A DNA stretch of 36,253 nt from an uncultured bacterium (GCA_903855135.1 CAINYB010000016.1:1-36253), one strand, 5' to 3'; positions 1 through 9,451 are shown, counted from the stretch's first letter. The notes: generated by a model not told the origin, from the letters alone. Numbers and translations are program-made.

Positions 1-35
1 AAAAAATTATAATTCACACCGTTACAGTTTTATCT

Positions 36-125
36 GGAAGGGTCGCATAGTGGTCGAGTGCGCTTGCTTGGAAAGCAAGTGTACCGTAACAGGTACCGCG
101 GGTTCGAATCCCGCCTCTTCCGCCA
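36..125 (+). tRNA. tRNA-Ser(GGA), CCA encoded
   Basis: Acceptor stem GGAAGGG/CTCTTCC, anticodon stem-loop CTTGC-TTGGAAA-GCAAG (anticodon GGA), long variable arm TGTACC..GGTACC, T arm GGGTTCGAATCCC, 3' GCCA. Confidence 0.97.
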
Positions 126-218
126 GTTACAAAAATTCAAAAATCGGATTTTGTTTATCAATAAAATACTCTGCCATGACAAAATAAATTTAAAGAAGAA
201 TTGTTAAAGCAAAAAATT

Positions 219-1325
219 ATGAACACAAAATCTATTTTAATTTTAGGTGCTTGTGGTGGAACAGGGAAAGTAATTTGTCGCTGGCTACTCAAAACAACTG
301 ACACCTCAATTGTGATTGCTGGAAGAAATATAAATGAAGCGAACGAATTTTGCGCACAACTAAAAAAAGATTTTTCTGGAAAAAATATCTCTGCAATTTT
401 TGCTGACGCATCAAATTATGAGTCGCTTGTTTCGGCTTTTAAAAATATATCGTTAGTTATTGACGCGACTACGGCGGTCAGTTACGTTCAAAATGTTGTA
501 AAGGCGACTCTGGAAGAAGGTTGTGATTATTTGGATTATCATTTTGAACAAAAAGTCGTTTCCGCTCTCGAGGCCTTAAGACCGCAAATTGAAAAAAGCG
601 GACATTATTTTATTACTCAAGCAGGTTTCCATCCCGGTTTGCCAGCAACTTTCGTGAGATATGCCGCGCCTCAATTTGATGAAATGAAAAAAGCCATTAT
701 TGGCATGGCGATGAATGCCAGAGTTGAAAAACCAGAATCAATCTATGAACTGGTTGATGTATTGGCGGATTACAGCACGGACATATTTAAAGATAAAAAG
801 TGGAGAAAGTCCACTTTCGCAGATTTCAAGCGGATAGATTTCGACAAGCGTTTCGGAGTCAAGATTTGTTACCCACTTCAAATGGAGGAGATGCGCGCTT
901 TGCCGAAAATGTTTCCATTGGAAGAAACTGGAGTGTATGTGGCTGGGTTTAATTGGTTTATTGACTATCTGGTGATGCCTTTTGCCATAATTTTACCAAA
1001 AATTAAAAAAGGATTAGGCAGACACATGATTGCCAAAATGCTGATATTCGGTTTTAATAATTTTTCCAAAAATAATCGCGGGGTAGCTTTTGTTTTAGAA
1101 GCGGAAGGCGTAAAAGATGGGAAGTTAAAAAAATTTAGAATTCTAGCCGAGCATAACGATGCATATGAATTTACTGCTATACCAGTTGTTGCTTGCGTGC
1201 ACCAATATTTGGAAGCTAAAATTAACAACACTGGATTATTTATGATGGGGCATGTTGTTGATCCGATTTATTTACTGAAAGATATGGAAAAGATGGGAAT
1301 TAGAATTGAAAGGTTCAGCTCTTGA
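219..1325 (+). CDS. Saccharopine dehydrogenase-like NAD(P)-binding protein
   Basis: ORF 201..1325. N-terminal Rossmann motif ILGACGGTGKVICRWL and overall saccharopine dehydrogenase-family look (GCDYLDYHFEQ..., QAGFHPGLPATFVRYA). ATG at 219 preferred over TTG at 201. Confidence 0.75.
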   Translation: MNTKSILILGACGGTGKVICRWLLKTTDTSIVIAGRNINEANEFCAQLKKDFSGKNISAIFADASNYESLVSAFKNISLVIDATTAVSYVQNVVKATLEEGCDYLDYHFEQKVVSALEALRPQIEKSGHYFITQAGFHPGLPATFVRYAAPQFDEMKKAIIGMAMNARVEKPESIYELVDVLADYSTDIFKDKKWRKSTFADFKRIDFDKRFGVKICYPLQMEEMRALPKMFPLEETGVYVAGFNWFIDYLVMPFAIILPKIKKGLGRHMIAKMLIFGFNNFSKNNRGVAFVLEAEGVKDGKLKKFRILAEHNDAYEFTAIPVVACVHQYLEAKINNTGLFMMGHVVDPIYLLKDMEKMGIRIERFSS

Positions 1326-1427
1326 CTTTTTCTTTTTTTTATTTTAGTGTATAATACATTCGTTAAAAAATTAACAAAATTTATTTTTTATGCGTTAGCG
1401 TAAAGTATAATTTTTAATCAAGAAGAA

Positions 1428-2003
1428 ATGAACAATCAGTCTTTTGTCTTGACTAGCCAAGAGGATTTGCCTCCAGGTGCGGTCATCGGGAATAGAATTC
1501 CCAAAGATTATTTTGTCACCCAAGGGCAAGGGGAAAGTGATATTACTATTCATGCTGGCTCATACCATTTAGCCTTAAAACAGGCCGGCATAGAAATGTG
1601 TAACCATATTACTTATTCTTCCATTTTACCAGGAATAGCCCAAGAAGTGCAGAAACCAGACCATTTAGTACATGGGTCAGTCATGGAAAATATCAGTGCA
1701 GTTGCTAATGCTGAAAAAGGCCAAAGAGCTACAGCTAGTATTGTTTTTGCATGGTTGTATGAGCGTAAAACTGGTAAAAGATACGGCGGCCTAGTTTGTG
1801 AATATAACGGTCATGATGAAGTGGAAGTAGCAGAGAGTCAGCTTAAACAAAGTTTACAGGAGCTTTATACCCACGGCTTTGAAGAAGAGTATGAGCTTAA
1901 AGATCCAAGAATCACTACCGAAAGTTTCGTTCCACAGAAAAAATACGGCACTGCTTTAGTAGCTATTTGTTTCACTAGCTATATTTACCCTGTTTTAAAA
2001 TAA
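1428..2003 (+). CDS. Pyruvoyl-dependent arginine decarboxylase (PvlArgDC/AaxB family)
   Basis: 191 aa; TQGQGESDITIHAGSYHLALKQAGIEMCNHITYSSILPG contains the Ser-Ser self-cleavage context (SSILP) known for PvlArgDC; GQGESD and C-terminal KKYGTALVAICF resemble AaxB-type enzymes. Confidence 0.82.
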   Translation: MNNQSFVLTSQEDLPPGAVIGNRIPKDYFVTQGQGESDITIHAGSYHLALKQAGIEMCNHITYSSILPGIAQEVQKPDHLVHGSVMENISAVANAEKGQRATASIVFAWLYERKTGKRYGGLVCEYNGHDEVEVAESQLKQSLQELYTHGFEEEYELKDPRITTESFVPQKKYGTALVAICFTSYIYPVLK

Positions 2004-2013
2004 AAATATCTTA

Positions 2014-2046
2014 AAAATCACTCCCGCTATCGGTGGGAGTGATTTT
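2014..2046 (+). terminator. Rho-independent terminator after arginine decarboxylase
   Basis: Perfect stem AAAATCACTCCC / GGGAGTGATTTT followed by GTTATT. Confidence 0.8.
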
Positions 2047-2130
2047 GTTATTATAAAGGCGTTAAAGCTATGGCAAAGCGGGCTAAATTTTGCTATGATA
2101 TAAGTAAATTTTATCTTATTTCTTCTGGTG

Positions 2131-2151
2131 AGCCCCGCCGAAGGCGGGGCT
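2131..2151. repeat. GC-rich palindromic element AGCCCCGCC-GAA-GGCGGGGCT
   Basis: Perfect 9-bp stem with GAA loop in an AT-rich intergenic region; resembles the elements at 3875 and 12591. Confidence 0.7.
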
Positions 2152-2191
2152 TGACTAAAGATAATGGTATATTTAAGAAAAAAATAAAAAT

Positions 2192-3088
2192 ATGAGCATC
2201 ATATATTCTTTAAAGAAAAACATTTGGGCTGTTATTTTATTAAGTATTGCTTTGGCATTTTGGTGGCCAAATTTTGGCTTATTTTTACAGCCAAGCACTA
2301 TTTATCTTTTGATGCTTTTGATGCTATTTTCCGTGTTAGATATGAGCTACAGAAAAGTTTTTAAAGAGCTTAAGCATGATTTTAATAAAATAATTTTGAG
2401 TTTATTGATCGTTCATTTAGCTGGCCCGATGATTATTTTATTTTTTAAACCTTGGCTAGAACCAAATTTATTTTTAGGTTTGATTTTAGCTACGGCTATC
2501 AATGCGGGCATTAGTATTGTTTTTCTTTCTAAATTATATGGTGGTTCATCTAGCCAAAGTTTGGTAGTAGCAGCTTTGTCACAAATCTTAAGTCCTATTA
2601 TCGTGCCGGCAGTAGTATTTATGTTTGCTAGCGCTAGTTTACATATCGATCCCTTGAGTATGACTTTGACGATTGCCAAATTAGTTTTATTACCAATCGG
2701 CTTATCAATGTTAGTGAGGCGTAGTAGTTTTTATTCTGGTTTAGTCAAAATATCTTCGGGGGTGAATATTATTTTGTTGTTTTTATTGATCACGGCTATT
2801 ATCGCGCCTTTAAGAATGCTGATTTTAAATAATTTACAGCAAGCTGTTTGGCTAGCATTAATAGTTGCTTTAGTCTTGTTAGTTGACTTTGCTTTAGGAT
2901 TTTTGCTAGGCAAAAATAGAGGCGAGCGCGTCACTTTTGGTATTTCCTCTAGCTATAAAAATTTTGTTTTAGCCAATGTTTTAGCCATGACTTTATTTGG
3001 ACCCTTAGTCGCCCTACCGGCTGCTATCTATGCTGTTTTAAGTAATTTATTTTTAATTCCTTTACAATTTTTGTGTTGCAAAAAATAA
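2192..3088 (+). CDS. BASS-type (bile acid:Na+ symporter superfamily) membrane transporter
   Basis: 298 aa polytopic membrane protein with INAGISIVFLSKLYGG and SYKNFVLANVLAMT motifs reminiscent of the SBF/BASS family. Confidence 0.6.
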   Translation: MSIIYSLKKNIWAVILLSIALAFWWPNFGLFLQPSTIYLLMLLMLFSVLDMSYRKVFKELKHDFNKIILSLLIVHLAGPMIILFFKPWLEPNLFLGLILATAINAGISIVFLSKLYGGSSSQSLVVAALSQILSPIIVPAVVFMFASASLHIDPLSMTLTIAKLVLLPIGLSMLVRRSSFYSGLVKISSGVNIILLFLLITAIIAPLRMLILNNLQQAVWLALIVALVLLVDFALGFLLGKNRGERVTFGISSSYKNFVLANVLAMTLFGPLVALPAAIYAVLSNLFLIPLQFLCCKK

Positions 3089-3089
3089 T

Positions 3090-3833
3090 ATGACTAATAA
3101 AGAATTAGATTTTTTAATAAAATTAAAACAAAAAAAATATCGTCATCCGGCATCCGCCGGAGAAGCTTGTTTTGTAGTAGAAAATCCCAAAGTTATTTTA
3201 GAAGAAAAAAATAATAAGAATTTAAAACAGGTTTACGTGACTGATAATTTTTTAGCCAGCCTTGATGATAGTCTACCATTTAAGTATCAAGTGATATCAG
3301 AAAAAGAATTAAAGCAAGTGACAAACGCTGTCACACCCCAAGGTATGCTAGCAGTTTTTGCTATACCAGAAATAAAAGATTTTGCTTTTAAGGCAAAAGC
3401 TATTTTTATTTTGGACAACATCCAAGATCCGGGAAATCTAGGGACGATTATCCGTACTGCTGATTGGTTTGGTTTTAAAGATTTGTTTTTAGGAAAAAAT
3501 TGTGTGGAAATTTTTAATCCCAAGGTTGTTGCCGCTTCAATGGGATCATTATTTCATTTAAATTTTTATGCTAATTTAGACTTAGTTGAGCTAGTAAAAG
3601 ATTTAAAGAAAAATAAATATCATGTTTTAGCGACTGACTTAAAAGGCAAAGAAAAATTTATTTTAGATACGGCTAAAAAAATCGCCGTCATAGTCGGCAA
3701 CGAAGCTCAAGGGGTAAGTGAAGAAGTAAAAAATGAAGCTGATCAATTAATAAAATTACGTAGCTTTGGCCAAGCAGAATCTCTCAATGTCGCAGTGGCT
3801 ACAGCTATTTTAATGCATGAATTTAAACGATAA
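3090..3833 (+). CDS. TrmH/SpoU family RNA 2'-O-methyltransferase
   Basis: SPOUT motifs ILDNIQDPGNLGTIIRTADWFG, VVAASMGSLFHL, AVIVGNEAQGVSEEV, SLNVAVATAILMHE. Confidence 0.93.
   Translation: MTNKELDFLIKLKQKKYRHPASAGEACFVVENPKVILEEKNNKNLKQVYVTDNFLASLDDSLPFKYQVISEKELKQVTNAVTPQGMLAVFAIPEIKDFAFKAKAIFILDNIQDPGNLGTIIRTADWFGFKDLFLGKNCVEIFNPKVVAASMGSLFHLNFYANLDLVELVKDLKKNKYHVLATDLKGKEKFILDTAKKIAVIVGNEAQGVSEEVKNEADQLIKLRSFGQAESLNVAVATAILMHEFKR
3145..3162. repeat. Palindromic element ATCCGGCATCCGCCGGAG inside the methyltransferase ORF
   Basis: Identical 18-bp string also at 29528-29545 (intergenic); TCCGGC/GCCGGA stem. Confidence 0.75.
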
Positions 3834-3837
3834 TTTT

Positions 3838-4077
3838 ATGTCAGAAAAAGATTTTTTTTCATCTGGTGCAAGTGAAACTCCGCCGGAGGCGGAGTTTGAT
3901 GAGATTTGTCAAAAATGTGGTCAGCCAACAGGAAAGAAAATAGCGGTGAGTAATAGTCATGGCTGGTGTGCTAATTGCCTTGTGGAAGTAAAGCAAGAAT
4001 TAGAGGATAGTAGAGCATATTTTGCAGAATTACGCAGAGCCAGAGAAGCTATGGAAGTAGCAAAAGACCAAGAGTAA
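3838..4077 (+). CDS. Small zinc-ribbon-like conserved hypothetical protein
   Basis: CQKCG...CANC paired cysteines; ORF opens at 3817 (overlapping the preceding gene) but ATG at 3838 gives MSEKDFF and is more plausible. Confidence 0.6.
   Translation: MSEKDFFSSGASETPPEAEFDEICQKCGQPTGKKIAVSNSHGWCANCLVEVKQELEDSRAYFAELRRAREAMEVAKDQE
3875..3897. repeat. Palindromic element AAACTCCGCC-GGA-GGCGGAGTTT inside an ORF
   Basis: Perfect 10-bp inverted repeat with 3-nt loop within the coding frame (encodes ETPPEAEF). Confidence 0.75.
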
Positions 4078-4118
4078 TTAAATTGACTAAAAGAGCTAAT
4101 TAAATTAAGATAGCCTTA

Positions 4119-5912
4119 ATGAATTTGAGTGAAGAAATCAAGGCTAGACTAGATATTGTCGAGGTGATTTCTGGCTATATTGCCTTAAATCCCGCTGGAG
4201 ACAATTATCGTGCGCGCTGTCCATTTCATAATGAAAAAACAGCGAGTTTTATGGTATCCAAGTCAAAACAGATTTGGCACTGTTTTGGTTGTAATAAAGG
4301 CGGTGATTTGATTAAATTTGTGGAAGATTATGAAGGTTTGAGTTTTATCGAATCGGCTAAACTTTTGGCCGCCAAAGCTAATATCAAGCTAGAAAATTTA
4401 TCCACTCATCAAAGCTCAAGCAAAGACTATAGCGTTTTATATCAAATCAATGAACAAGCAGAGCAATTTTATTTTAATAAATTAAAAGAAAAAAATTCTG
4501 TTACCGAAAAAGTTTTAGCCTATTTAGCTAAAAGAAAAATAAGCTTTGATAGTCAAAGTAAATGGTCTTTGGGTTTAGCAGGCGAAACTTGGGATGAGTT
4601 GTATTTATTTTTACAAAGTAAAGGCTTCAAAGATCAAGATATTTTTCAAGCGGGCTTGAGTTTACAAAAAAAATCAGGGACTGGTTTTGTCGATCGTTTT
4701 CGTAAACGATTAATGTTCCCTTTGCTAGATGCACAGGGTAAAGTAGTTGGTTTTACTTCTCGCACTTTGGCAAAAATTGCTTACGAAGAAGATGATTTTG
4801 GTGGAAAATATATTAATAGTCCGCAAAGTCCGATTTATGATAAAAGCAAAATTTTGTATGGTTGGGATAAGGCCAAAGAAGAAATCAGACGCAAAAAATA
4901 TATTATCGTCGTCGAGGGAAATATGGACGTGATTGCCGCTCATCAAGCCGGCACGACTAATTGTGTGGCGGTGTCTGGCACAGCTTTGACTGAACAGCAT
5001 TTACATTTGATGAAGCGCTATACAGATAATTTGATTTTGTCTTTTGATGGTGATAATGCTGGTTCCAATGCAGCTTTACGAACTATCACTTTAGCCTGGG
5101 GCTTTGAATTTAATGTAAAAATTTTAGTCTTGCCTCCAGGTTTGGATCCAGCTGATGTGGTCAAAGAAGATCCAAAATTATGGTTGAGTTTAGTACAAAA
5201 ATCAATTGTCGCGATGGATTTTTATTTAAATAAAGTTTTAGCAGGCGTGGATTTGAATCGAGCAGATCATAAAAAAATCGCTGTTAGTAAATTATTACCT
5301 TTAATCAAGTCTTTAAAAAGTAAAATAGAGCAAACACATTATTTGAAAATTTTAGCTGATCGTTTGAATTTGCCTTTAGAAATTTTACAAACAGATTTTT
5401 CTCATAGCAAAATAGCAGTGGAAGAAAGAGTGACAACAAACAATACAGTTACGAATATTAAAACAACTAATAAAACCTTATCCTTGAGTGAGCAAGTTTT
5501 GGCTCTAGCTTTTGCCTATGATAAATACTGGCAAAAACTGATTTCTGACTTGGAGCCGGAAGCTTTGGCGACAGAGTGGCAAGATCTTTACAAAAATGCT
5601 ATTATTTATTATACTAAGCAACGATCTTTAACTTCATTTTTAGATAATAGTGATTTGTCAGATTCACAAAAACAAGAGTTTATCCGTTTGACGATGTCAG
5701 CAGCTAAAGATTTTGTAGAATGGCAAACAAAGGAGCTAGATGATCATTGGTCATCTTTGGTTAATAATTTGAAAAAGCAACACTTAATTACAACACGACA
5801 AAATTTATTTAACGATTTGCGTCAAGCAGAATTAAAACAAGACAGCCAAGCGAGCGATCAAATTATTCATCAAATTAATTTATTAAACAAAGAAATAGAT
5901 AAGTTATTATAA
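4119..5912 (+). CDS. dnaG: DNA primase DnaG
   Basis: CHC2 zinc finger ([13 protein letters not shown]...[11 protein letters not shown]), TOPRIM region [17 protein letters not shown]...LSFDGDNAG. Confidence 0.97.
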   Translation: MNLSEEIKARLDIVEVISGYIALNPAGDNYRARCPFHNEKTASFMVSKSKQIWHCFGCNKGGDLIKFVEDYEGLSFIESAKLLAAKANIKLENLSTHQSSSKDYSVLYQINEQAEQFYFNKLKEKNSVTEKVLAYLAKRKISFDSQSKWSLGLAGETWDELYLFLQSKGFKDQDIFQAGLSLQKKSGTGFVDRFRKRLMFPLLDAQGKVVGFTSRTLAKIAYEEDDFGGKYINSPQSPIYDKSKILYGWDKAKEEIRRKKYIIVVEGNMDVIAAHQAGTTNCVAVSGTALTEQHLHLMKRYTDNLILSFDGDNAGSNAALRTITLAWGFEFNVKILVLPPGLDPADVVKEDPKLWLSLVQKSIVAMDFYLNKVLAGVDLNRADHKKIAVSKLLPLIKSLKSKIEQTHYLKILADRLNLPLEILQTDFSHSKIAVEERVTTNNTVTNIKTTNKTLSLSEQVLALAFAYDKYWQKLISDLEPEALATEWQDLYKNAIIYYTKQRSLTSFLDNSDLSDSQKQEFIRLTMSAAKDFVEWQTKELDDHWSSLVNNLKKQHLITTRQNLFNDLRQAELKQDSQASDQIIHQINLLNKEIDKLL

Positions 5913-5917
5913 ATTTC

Positions 5918-7291
5918 ATGCCAAACAAAAAAACTGTCCCGCTTCGCAGCACTGCGAGCAAAAAAATTGACAGCTCAAAATTGAATAAAGGCAAGGCAAC
6001 AAAAAAGGTTGCTAAAACAACGGCTTCTGCGAAAAGCGGGGGGCGTAAAAATTTAAGCGCTAAGCTTAAGAGCAAAGATGTTTCTAAACATCAGCAAAGC
6101 ATGAAAAAGACCAAGTCTACTGGTCAGCTAAAAAAAAGCGAAAAAGTAGAGAAAAAAAAGATTAGCTCCAAACACACCAAAGCTTTAATCAAGGCGCCAA
6201 AGGCTGACCTGGATTTTAATTTGGTGGAAAATTTATTAAACAAAGGACGCATGCGTGGCTTTTTGACTGAAGACGAGCTTTTGCGCATCTTTTGTGATCT
6301 CGAAGACTATGTCGATAAATTTGAAGAATTTATTGATCACTTAGAGGATTTAGCAGTCACGATAGTCCCTAGTGAAGGTGGTATCTTAGATCGCTCAAAT
6401 CAGACGCCAGGTGCTTTATCAAAGGCTGGTGTGCAAAATGATGAGAAACGTGGTGATTTGACGGACATTGCTGCTGATTCTATCCAGATGTATTTGCGAG
6501 AGATTGGTAAAGTTTCTTTGCTTAGCTCAGAAGAAGAAGTGATGTACGCCAAGCGCAAAGAGAAAGGCGACTTAGAAGCTAAAAAAAGATTAGTGGAAGC
6601 TAACTTGCGTTTGGTAGTTTCCATCGCTAAAAAATTTACTGGCCGTTCTTTGTCTTTGCTTGACCTTATTCAAGAAGGTAATATTGGTTTATTTAGAGCC
6701 GTAGAAAAATTTGATTATCGCAAAGGCTATAAATTTTCTACTTATGCCACTTGGTGGATTAGACAAGCTATCACTAGAGCCCTTGCTGATCAGTCTCGCA
6801 CTATCCGTATTCCAGTGCATATGGTAGAAACTATTAATCGTTTTAATCAGATAGAGAGACGTTTGGTCCAAGACTTAGGCCGTGATCCATTACCAGAAGA
6901 AATAGCCGCTGAAATGGGCGAGGACATTGATAAGGTAAGACAGATTATCAAAATCTCTCAAGAAACAGTTTCTCTCGAAGCTTCTGTGGGTGATGATGAT
7001 GAAGATAGCACTCTGGGAGATTTTATCGAAGATGAAAAAACTATTACTCCTGATAGAGTAGCAGCTTTGAGACTTTTATCTGATCATGTCAAAGCGATTA
7101 TTTCTGACTTGACTCCTCGCGAACAAAAGATTTTAGAAATGCGTTTTGGTTTGGCCGATGGCGTAGCTCATACTTTAGAAGAAGTTGGCCAAGAGTTTGG
7201 CGTCACTCGTGAACGTATTCGTCAGATTGAGGCCAAGGCTTTGGAGAAAATCCAAAAGCACGAGCAAATGAGAAAATTACAAGATTACTAA
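5918..7291 (+). CDS. rpoD: RNA polymerase primary sigma factor RpoD with lysine-rich N-terminal extension
   Basis: Regions 2-4 of sigma70: [61 protein letters not shown]-terminal [17 protein letters not shown]. Confidence 0.97.
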   Translation: MPNKKTVPLRSTASKKIDSSKLNKGKATKKVAKTTASAKSGGRKNLSAKLKSKDVSKHQQSMKKTKSTGQLKKSEKVEKKKISSKHTKALIKAPKADLDFNLVENLLNKGRMRGFLTEDELLRIFCDLEDYVDKFEEFIDHLEDLAVTIVPSEGGILDRSNQTPGALSKAGVQNDEKRGDLTDIAADSIQMYLREIGKVSLLSSEEEVMYAKRKEKGDLEAKKRLVEANLRLVVSIAKKFTGRSLSLLDLIQEGNIGLFRAVEKFDYRKGYKFSTYATWWIRQAITRALADQSRTIRIPVHMVETINRFNQIERRLVQDLGRDPLPEEIAAEMGEDIDKVRQIIKISQETVSLEASVGDDDEDSTLGDFIEDEKTITPDRVAALRLLSDHVKAIISDLTPREQKILEMRFGLADGVAHTLEEVGQEFGVTRERIRQIEAKALEKIQKHEQMRKLQDY

Positions 7292-7299
7292 TAGAAGGC

Positions 7300-7330
7300 A
7301 AAGACCTCGCCAAAGCGAGGTCTTTTTGTT
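7300..7330 (+). terminator. Rho-independent terminator after rpoD
   Basis: Stem AAAGACCTCGC-CAAA-GCGAGGTCTTT followed by TTGTT. Confidence 0.9.
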
Positions 7331-7335
7331 ATAAT
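7330..7335 (+). promoter_or_regulatory. -10 element TATAAT 12 bp upstream of the 7348 start codon
   Basis: TATAAT hexamer adjoining the rpoD terminator; predicted start site only a few nt before the ATG. Confidence 0.45.
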
Positions 7336-7347
7336 CAAAGTAATTTT

Positions 7348-7803
7348 ATGTTTCTCACTAGCCACACCGCTGCCGCTATTTTAATAGCCACCAAAACACA
7401 AAATCCATTTTTGGGTTTTATTTTAGGTTTATTATCACATTTTATTTTAGACATTGTGCCCCATGGCGAAGGAGGCTTATTTGCAGGGAGTAAAAGTCAC
7501 AAGCAAAAACTATTAAATTTAGCTAAATTAGCCGCAATTGATTTTTTATTGAGCGTGATTTTATTAATTTCCACTTTATATTTTTTAAAACCAAATAATA
7601 TTTTTATTTTTATCGCCACTGCCAGTGGTGCTGTTTTGCCGGATTTTTTGTGGGGCAGCGTAGAATTATTTAAACTAAAATTTTTAAATTGGTTTTTAGT
7701 TTTGCATCATCGTTTACATGATTTATTAGATATTGTTTATGATATTAAATATGGTTTATTAGTGCAGCTGATATTTATTATTTTATGTTTGTCTTTAATC
7801 TAA
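7348..7803 (+). CDS. Small conserved membrane protein
   Basis: 151 aa, MFLTSHTAAAILIATKTQNPFLGFILGLLSHFILDIVPHGEG; several hydrophobic segments. Confidence 0.65.
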   Translation: MFLTSHTAAAILIATKTQNPFLGFILGLLSHFILDIVPHGEGGLFAGSKSHKQKLLNLAKLAAIDFLLSVILLISTLYFLKPNNIFIFIATASGAVLPDFLWGSVELFKLKFLNWFLVLHHRLHDLLDIVYDIKYGLLVQLIFIILCLSLI

Positions 7804-9416
7804 AAAAAATAAAAAATTATCAATTTTTTGGCTTACTAGTTTTATTAGGTCTTTTATTTTTTGGTTTTAATTTATGGGGCTACTTTTTATCTGACGATTG
7901 GCACTGGCTATATTTAGCCAAAAGTAGAGCGTGGTCTTGGGATATTTTTAGTACTAATTATGAAGGCTTAAGAGTTGGCGGTTCATATAATCCTTTGAGC
8001 TTTTTAGTGTTTAAAATATTTTATAGTTTATTTCACTTAAAAGCTGGCTTATATCATCTAGTAAGTATTTTAGTACATAGCATAAATGCATATTTAGTAT
8101 TTATTTTAGCGAATAAATTTTTTGTTCAGGACAAAAGCAAAAAGTATTTAGCCTATTTAGCCGCTGTTTTATTTTTACTTTGGCCAAGCCAGACCGAGAT
8201 TGTGAATTGGCTAGCTGCTTGGCCACATTTATGGGCTAGTACTTTTTATTTATTAAGCTTTATTTATTATTTAAATTATCGTCAAAAAGCTAAACTAAAA
8301 TTTTTGCTTTTATCGTTTTTATTTTTTATCGTTAGTTTAGGTTTTAAAGAAAACGCTTTTAGTTTGCCGATCCTTATCTTTTCCTGGGAAGTGTATCAGT
8401 CTTTGAAAAAAGAAGTTAAAAATTGGTCTTGGGCCTTTATTTATTATTTTATTTTATTAAGCTTATTTTTATTTTTCCGACAGCAATTTACTGGGGCTTT
8501 AGTTGGCTATTATGGACAGAGTCAGCTAGCTATTTCGCCTTTAGCTTATTTTGCTAATTTATTAGCTTTTTTGAGTTCGCAGTTTACTTTTGGGGCTTTT
8601 AATATTTTCTTTTATAAAGTTTCTTATCATTATTTAGCTTTACTTTGTATTTTGGGGGCAAGCTTTTTGAGCTTATATTTTTTCTTTACTTGCTATTATA
8701 AAAAATGGCAGCAAGCTATTTTATTATTTTTTAGCATAATACTTTTGTTACCGGTATTGCCACTTGGTTTACATCATTTGAATTTTGCTGGGGAAAGATA
8801 TGTTTATCTATCTTCCGCTTTTATGGTCATCTGGTTCTTAGTTTTGATTACCGAAAGTGGATTAACAGGCAAACAAAGTAGATATTTATTTATTATTTTA
8901 AGTTTGGCTATTTTAGTGCCCTTAGTAATCAAAAATAATATTTGGCAGCAAGCTAATATTTTAAGTCGCCAAATTGTTACTAGCTATTCCGAGTTAAAAT
9001 TAACTGATGATGCTAAACTTATTTCTGTTGGCTTGCCAGACAACCTTAGTGGCGCAGAAGTATTTCGTAATAATTTACAGCAAGCTTTAGAGCTTAGTTA
9101 TCCAAGCTATAAAGGAGAGATCAAAACTTTATCAGCTTATGTTTTTTTGAATCAGAAAAATAAAAACGAACACTTATTAAAATGGCGTCAAGATGATTTA
9201 GGTTGGTTTGCCGAATCAGTTGACGGTAAATTTGTGGTCACAGGCCAAACTTCGATCACTAAAGATGATGTTTATTTTGAATTGTGGAATTATAACTATC
9301 AAAACTATACAGCAAATTTAATGCGCCTGATGCCGACAGAGGAGTTAAAACAAGCCTTATTAAAAGGGGACGTGAAATGGCTGACTTTTGATAGGGGCAG
9401 ATTAATGGTGTATTAA
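7785..9416 (+). CDS. Polytopic membrane protein, probable GT-C-type glycosyltransferase
   Basis: 543 aa; many TM helices, early LSDDWHWLYLAKSR acidic motif, WPSQTEIVNWLAAWPHLWAS segment. Confidence 0.55.
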   Translation: MFVFNLKKIKNYQFFGLLVLLGLLFFGFNLWGYFLSDDWHWLYLAKSRAWSWDIFSTNYEGLRVGGSYNPLSFLVFKIFYSLFHLKAGLYHLVSILVHSINAYLVFILANKFFVQDKSKKYLAYLAAVLFLLWPSQTEIVNWLAAWPHLWASTFYLLSFIYYLNYRQKAKLKFLLLSFLFFIVSLGFKENAFSLPILIFSWEVYQSLKKEVKNWSWAFIYYFILLSLFLFFRQQFTGALVGYYGQSQLAISPLAYFANLLAFLSSQFTFGAFNIFFYKVSYHYLALLCILGASFLSLYFFFTCYYKKWQQAILLFFSIILLLPVLPLGLHHLNFAGERYVYLSSAFMVIWFLVLITESGLTGKQSRYLFIILSLAILVPLVIKNNIWQQANILSRQIVTSYSELKLTDDAKLISVGLPDNLSGAEVFRNNLQQALELSYPSYKGEIKTLSAYVFLNQKNKNEHLLKWRQDDLGWFAESVDGKFVVTGQTSITKDDVYFELWNYNYQNYTANLMRLMPTEELKQALLKGDVKWLTFDRGRLMVY

Positions 9417-9451
9417 AACAAAAAACAGAGCTTTAGGCTCTGCGATTTTGA

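Noticed and set aside
1322-1355. Promoter TTGACT...TATAAT upstream of the arginine decarboxylase
   Set aside because: Spacer is 22 bp, too long for a normal sigma70 promoter; -10-like boxes at 1350 and 1406 exist but no convincing -35 pair.
4725-5000. Antisense ORFs inside dnaG, rpoD, ileS, recO and other conserved genes
   Set aside because: Fall opposite strongly conserved coding sequence, no ribosome sites or recognisable products; frame artefacts.
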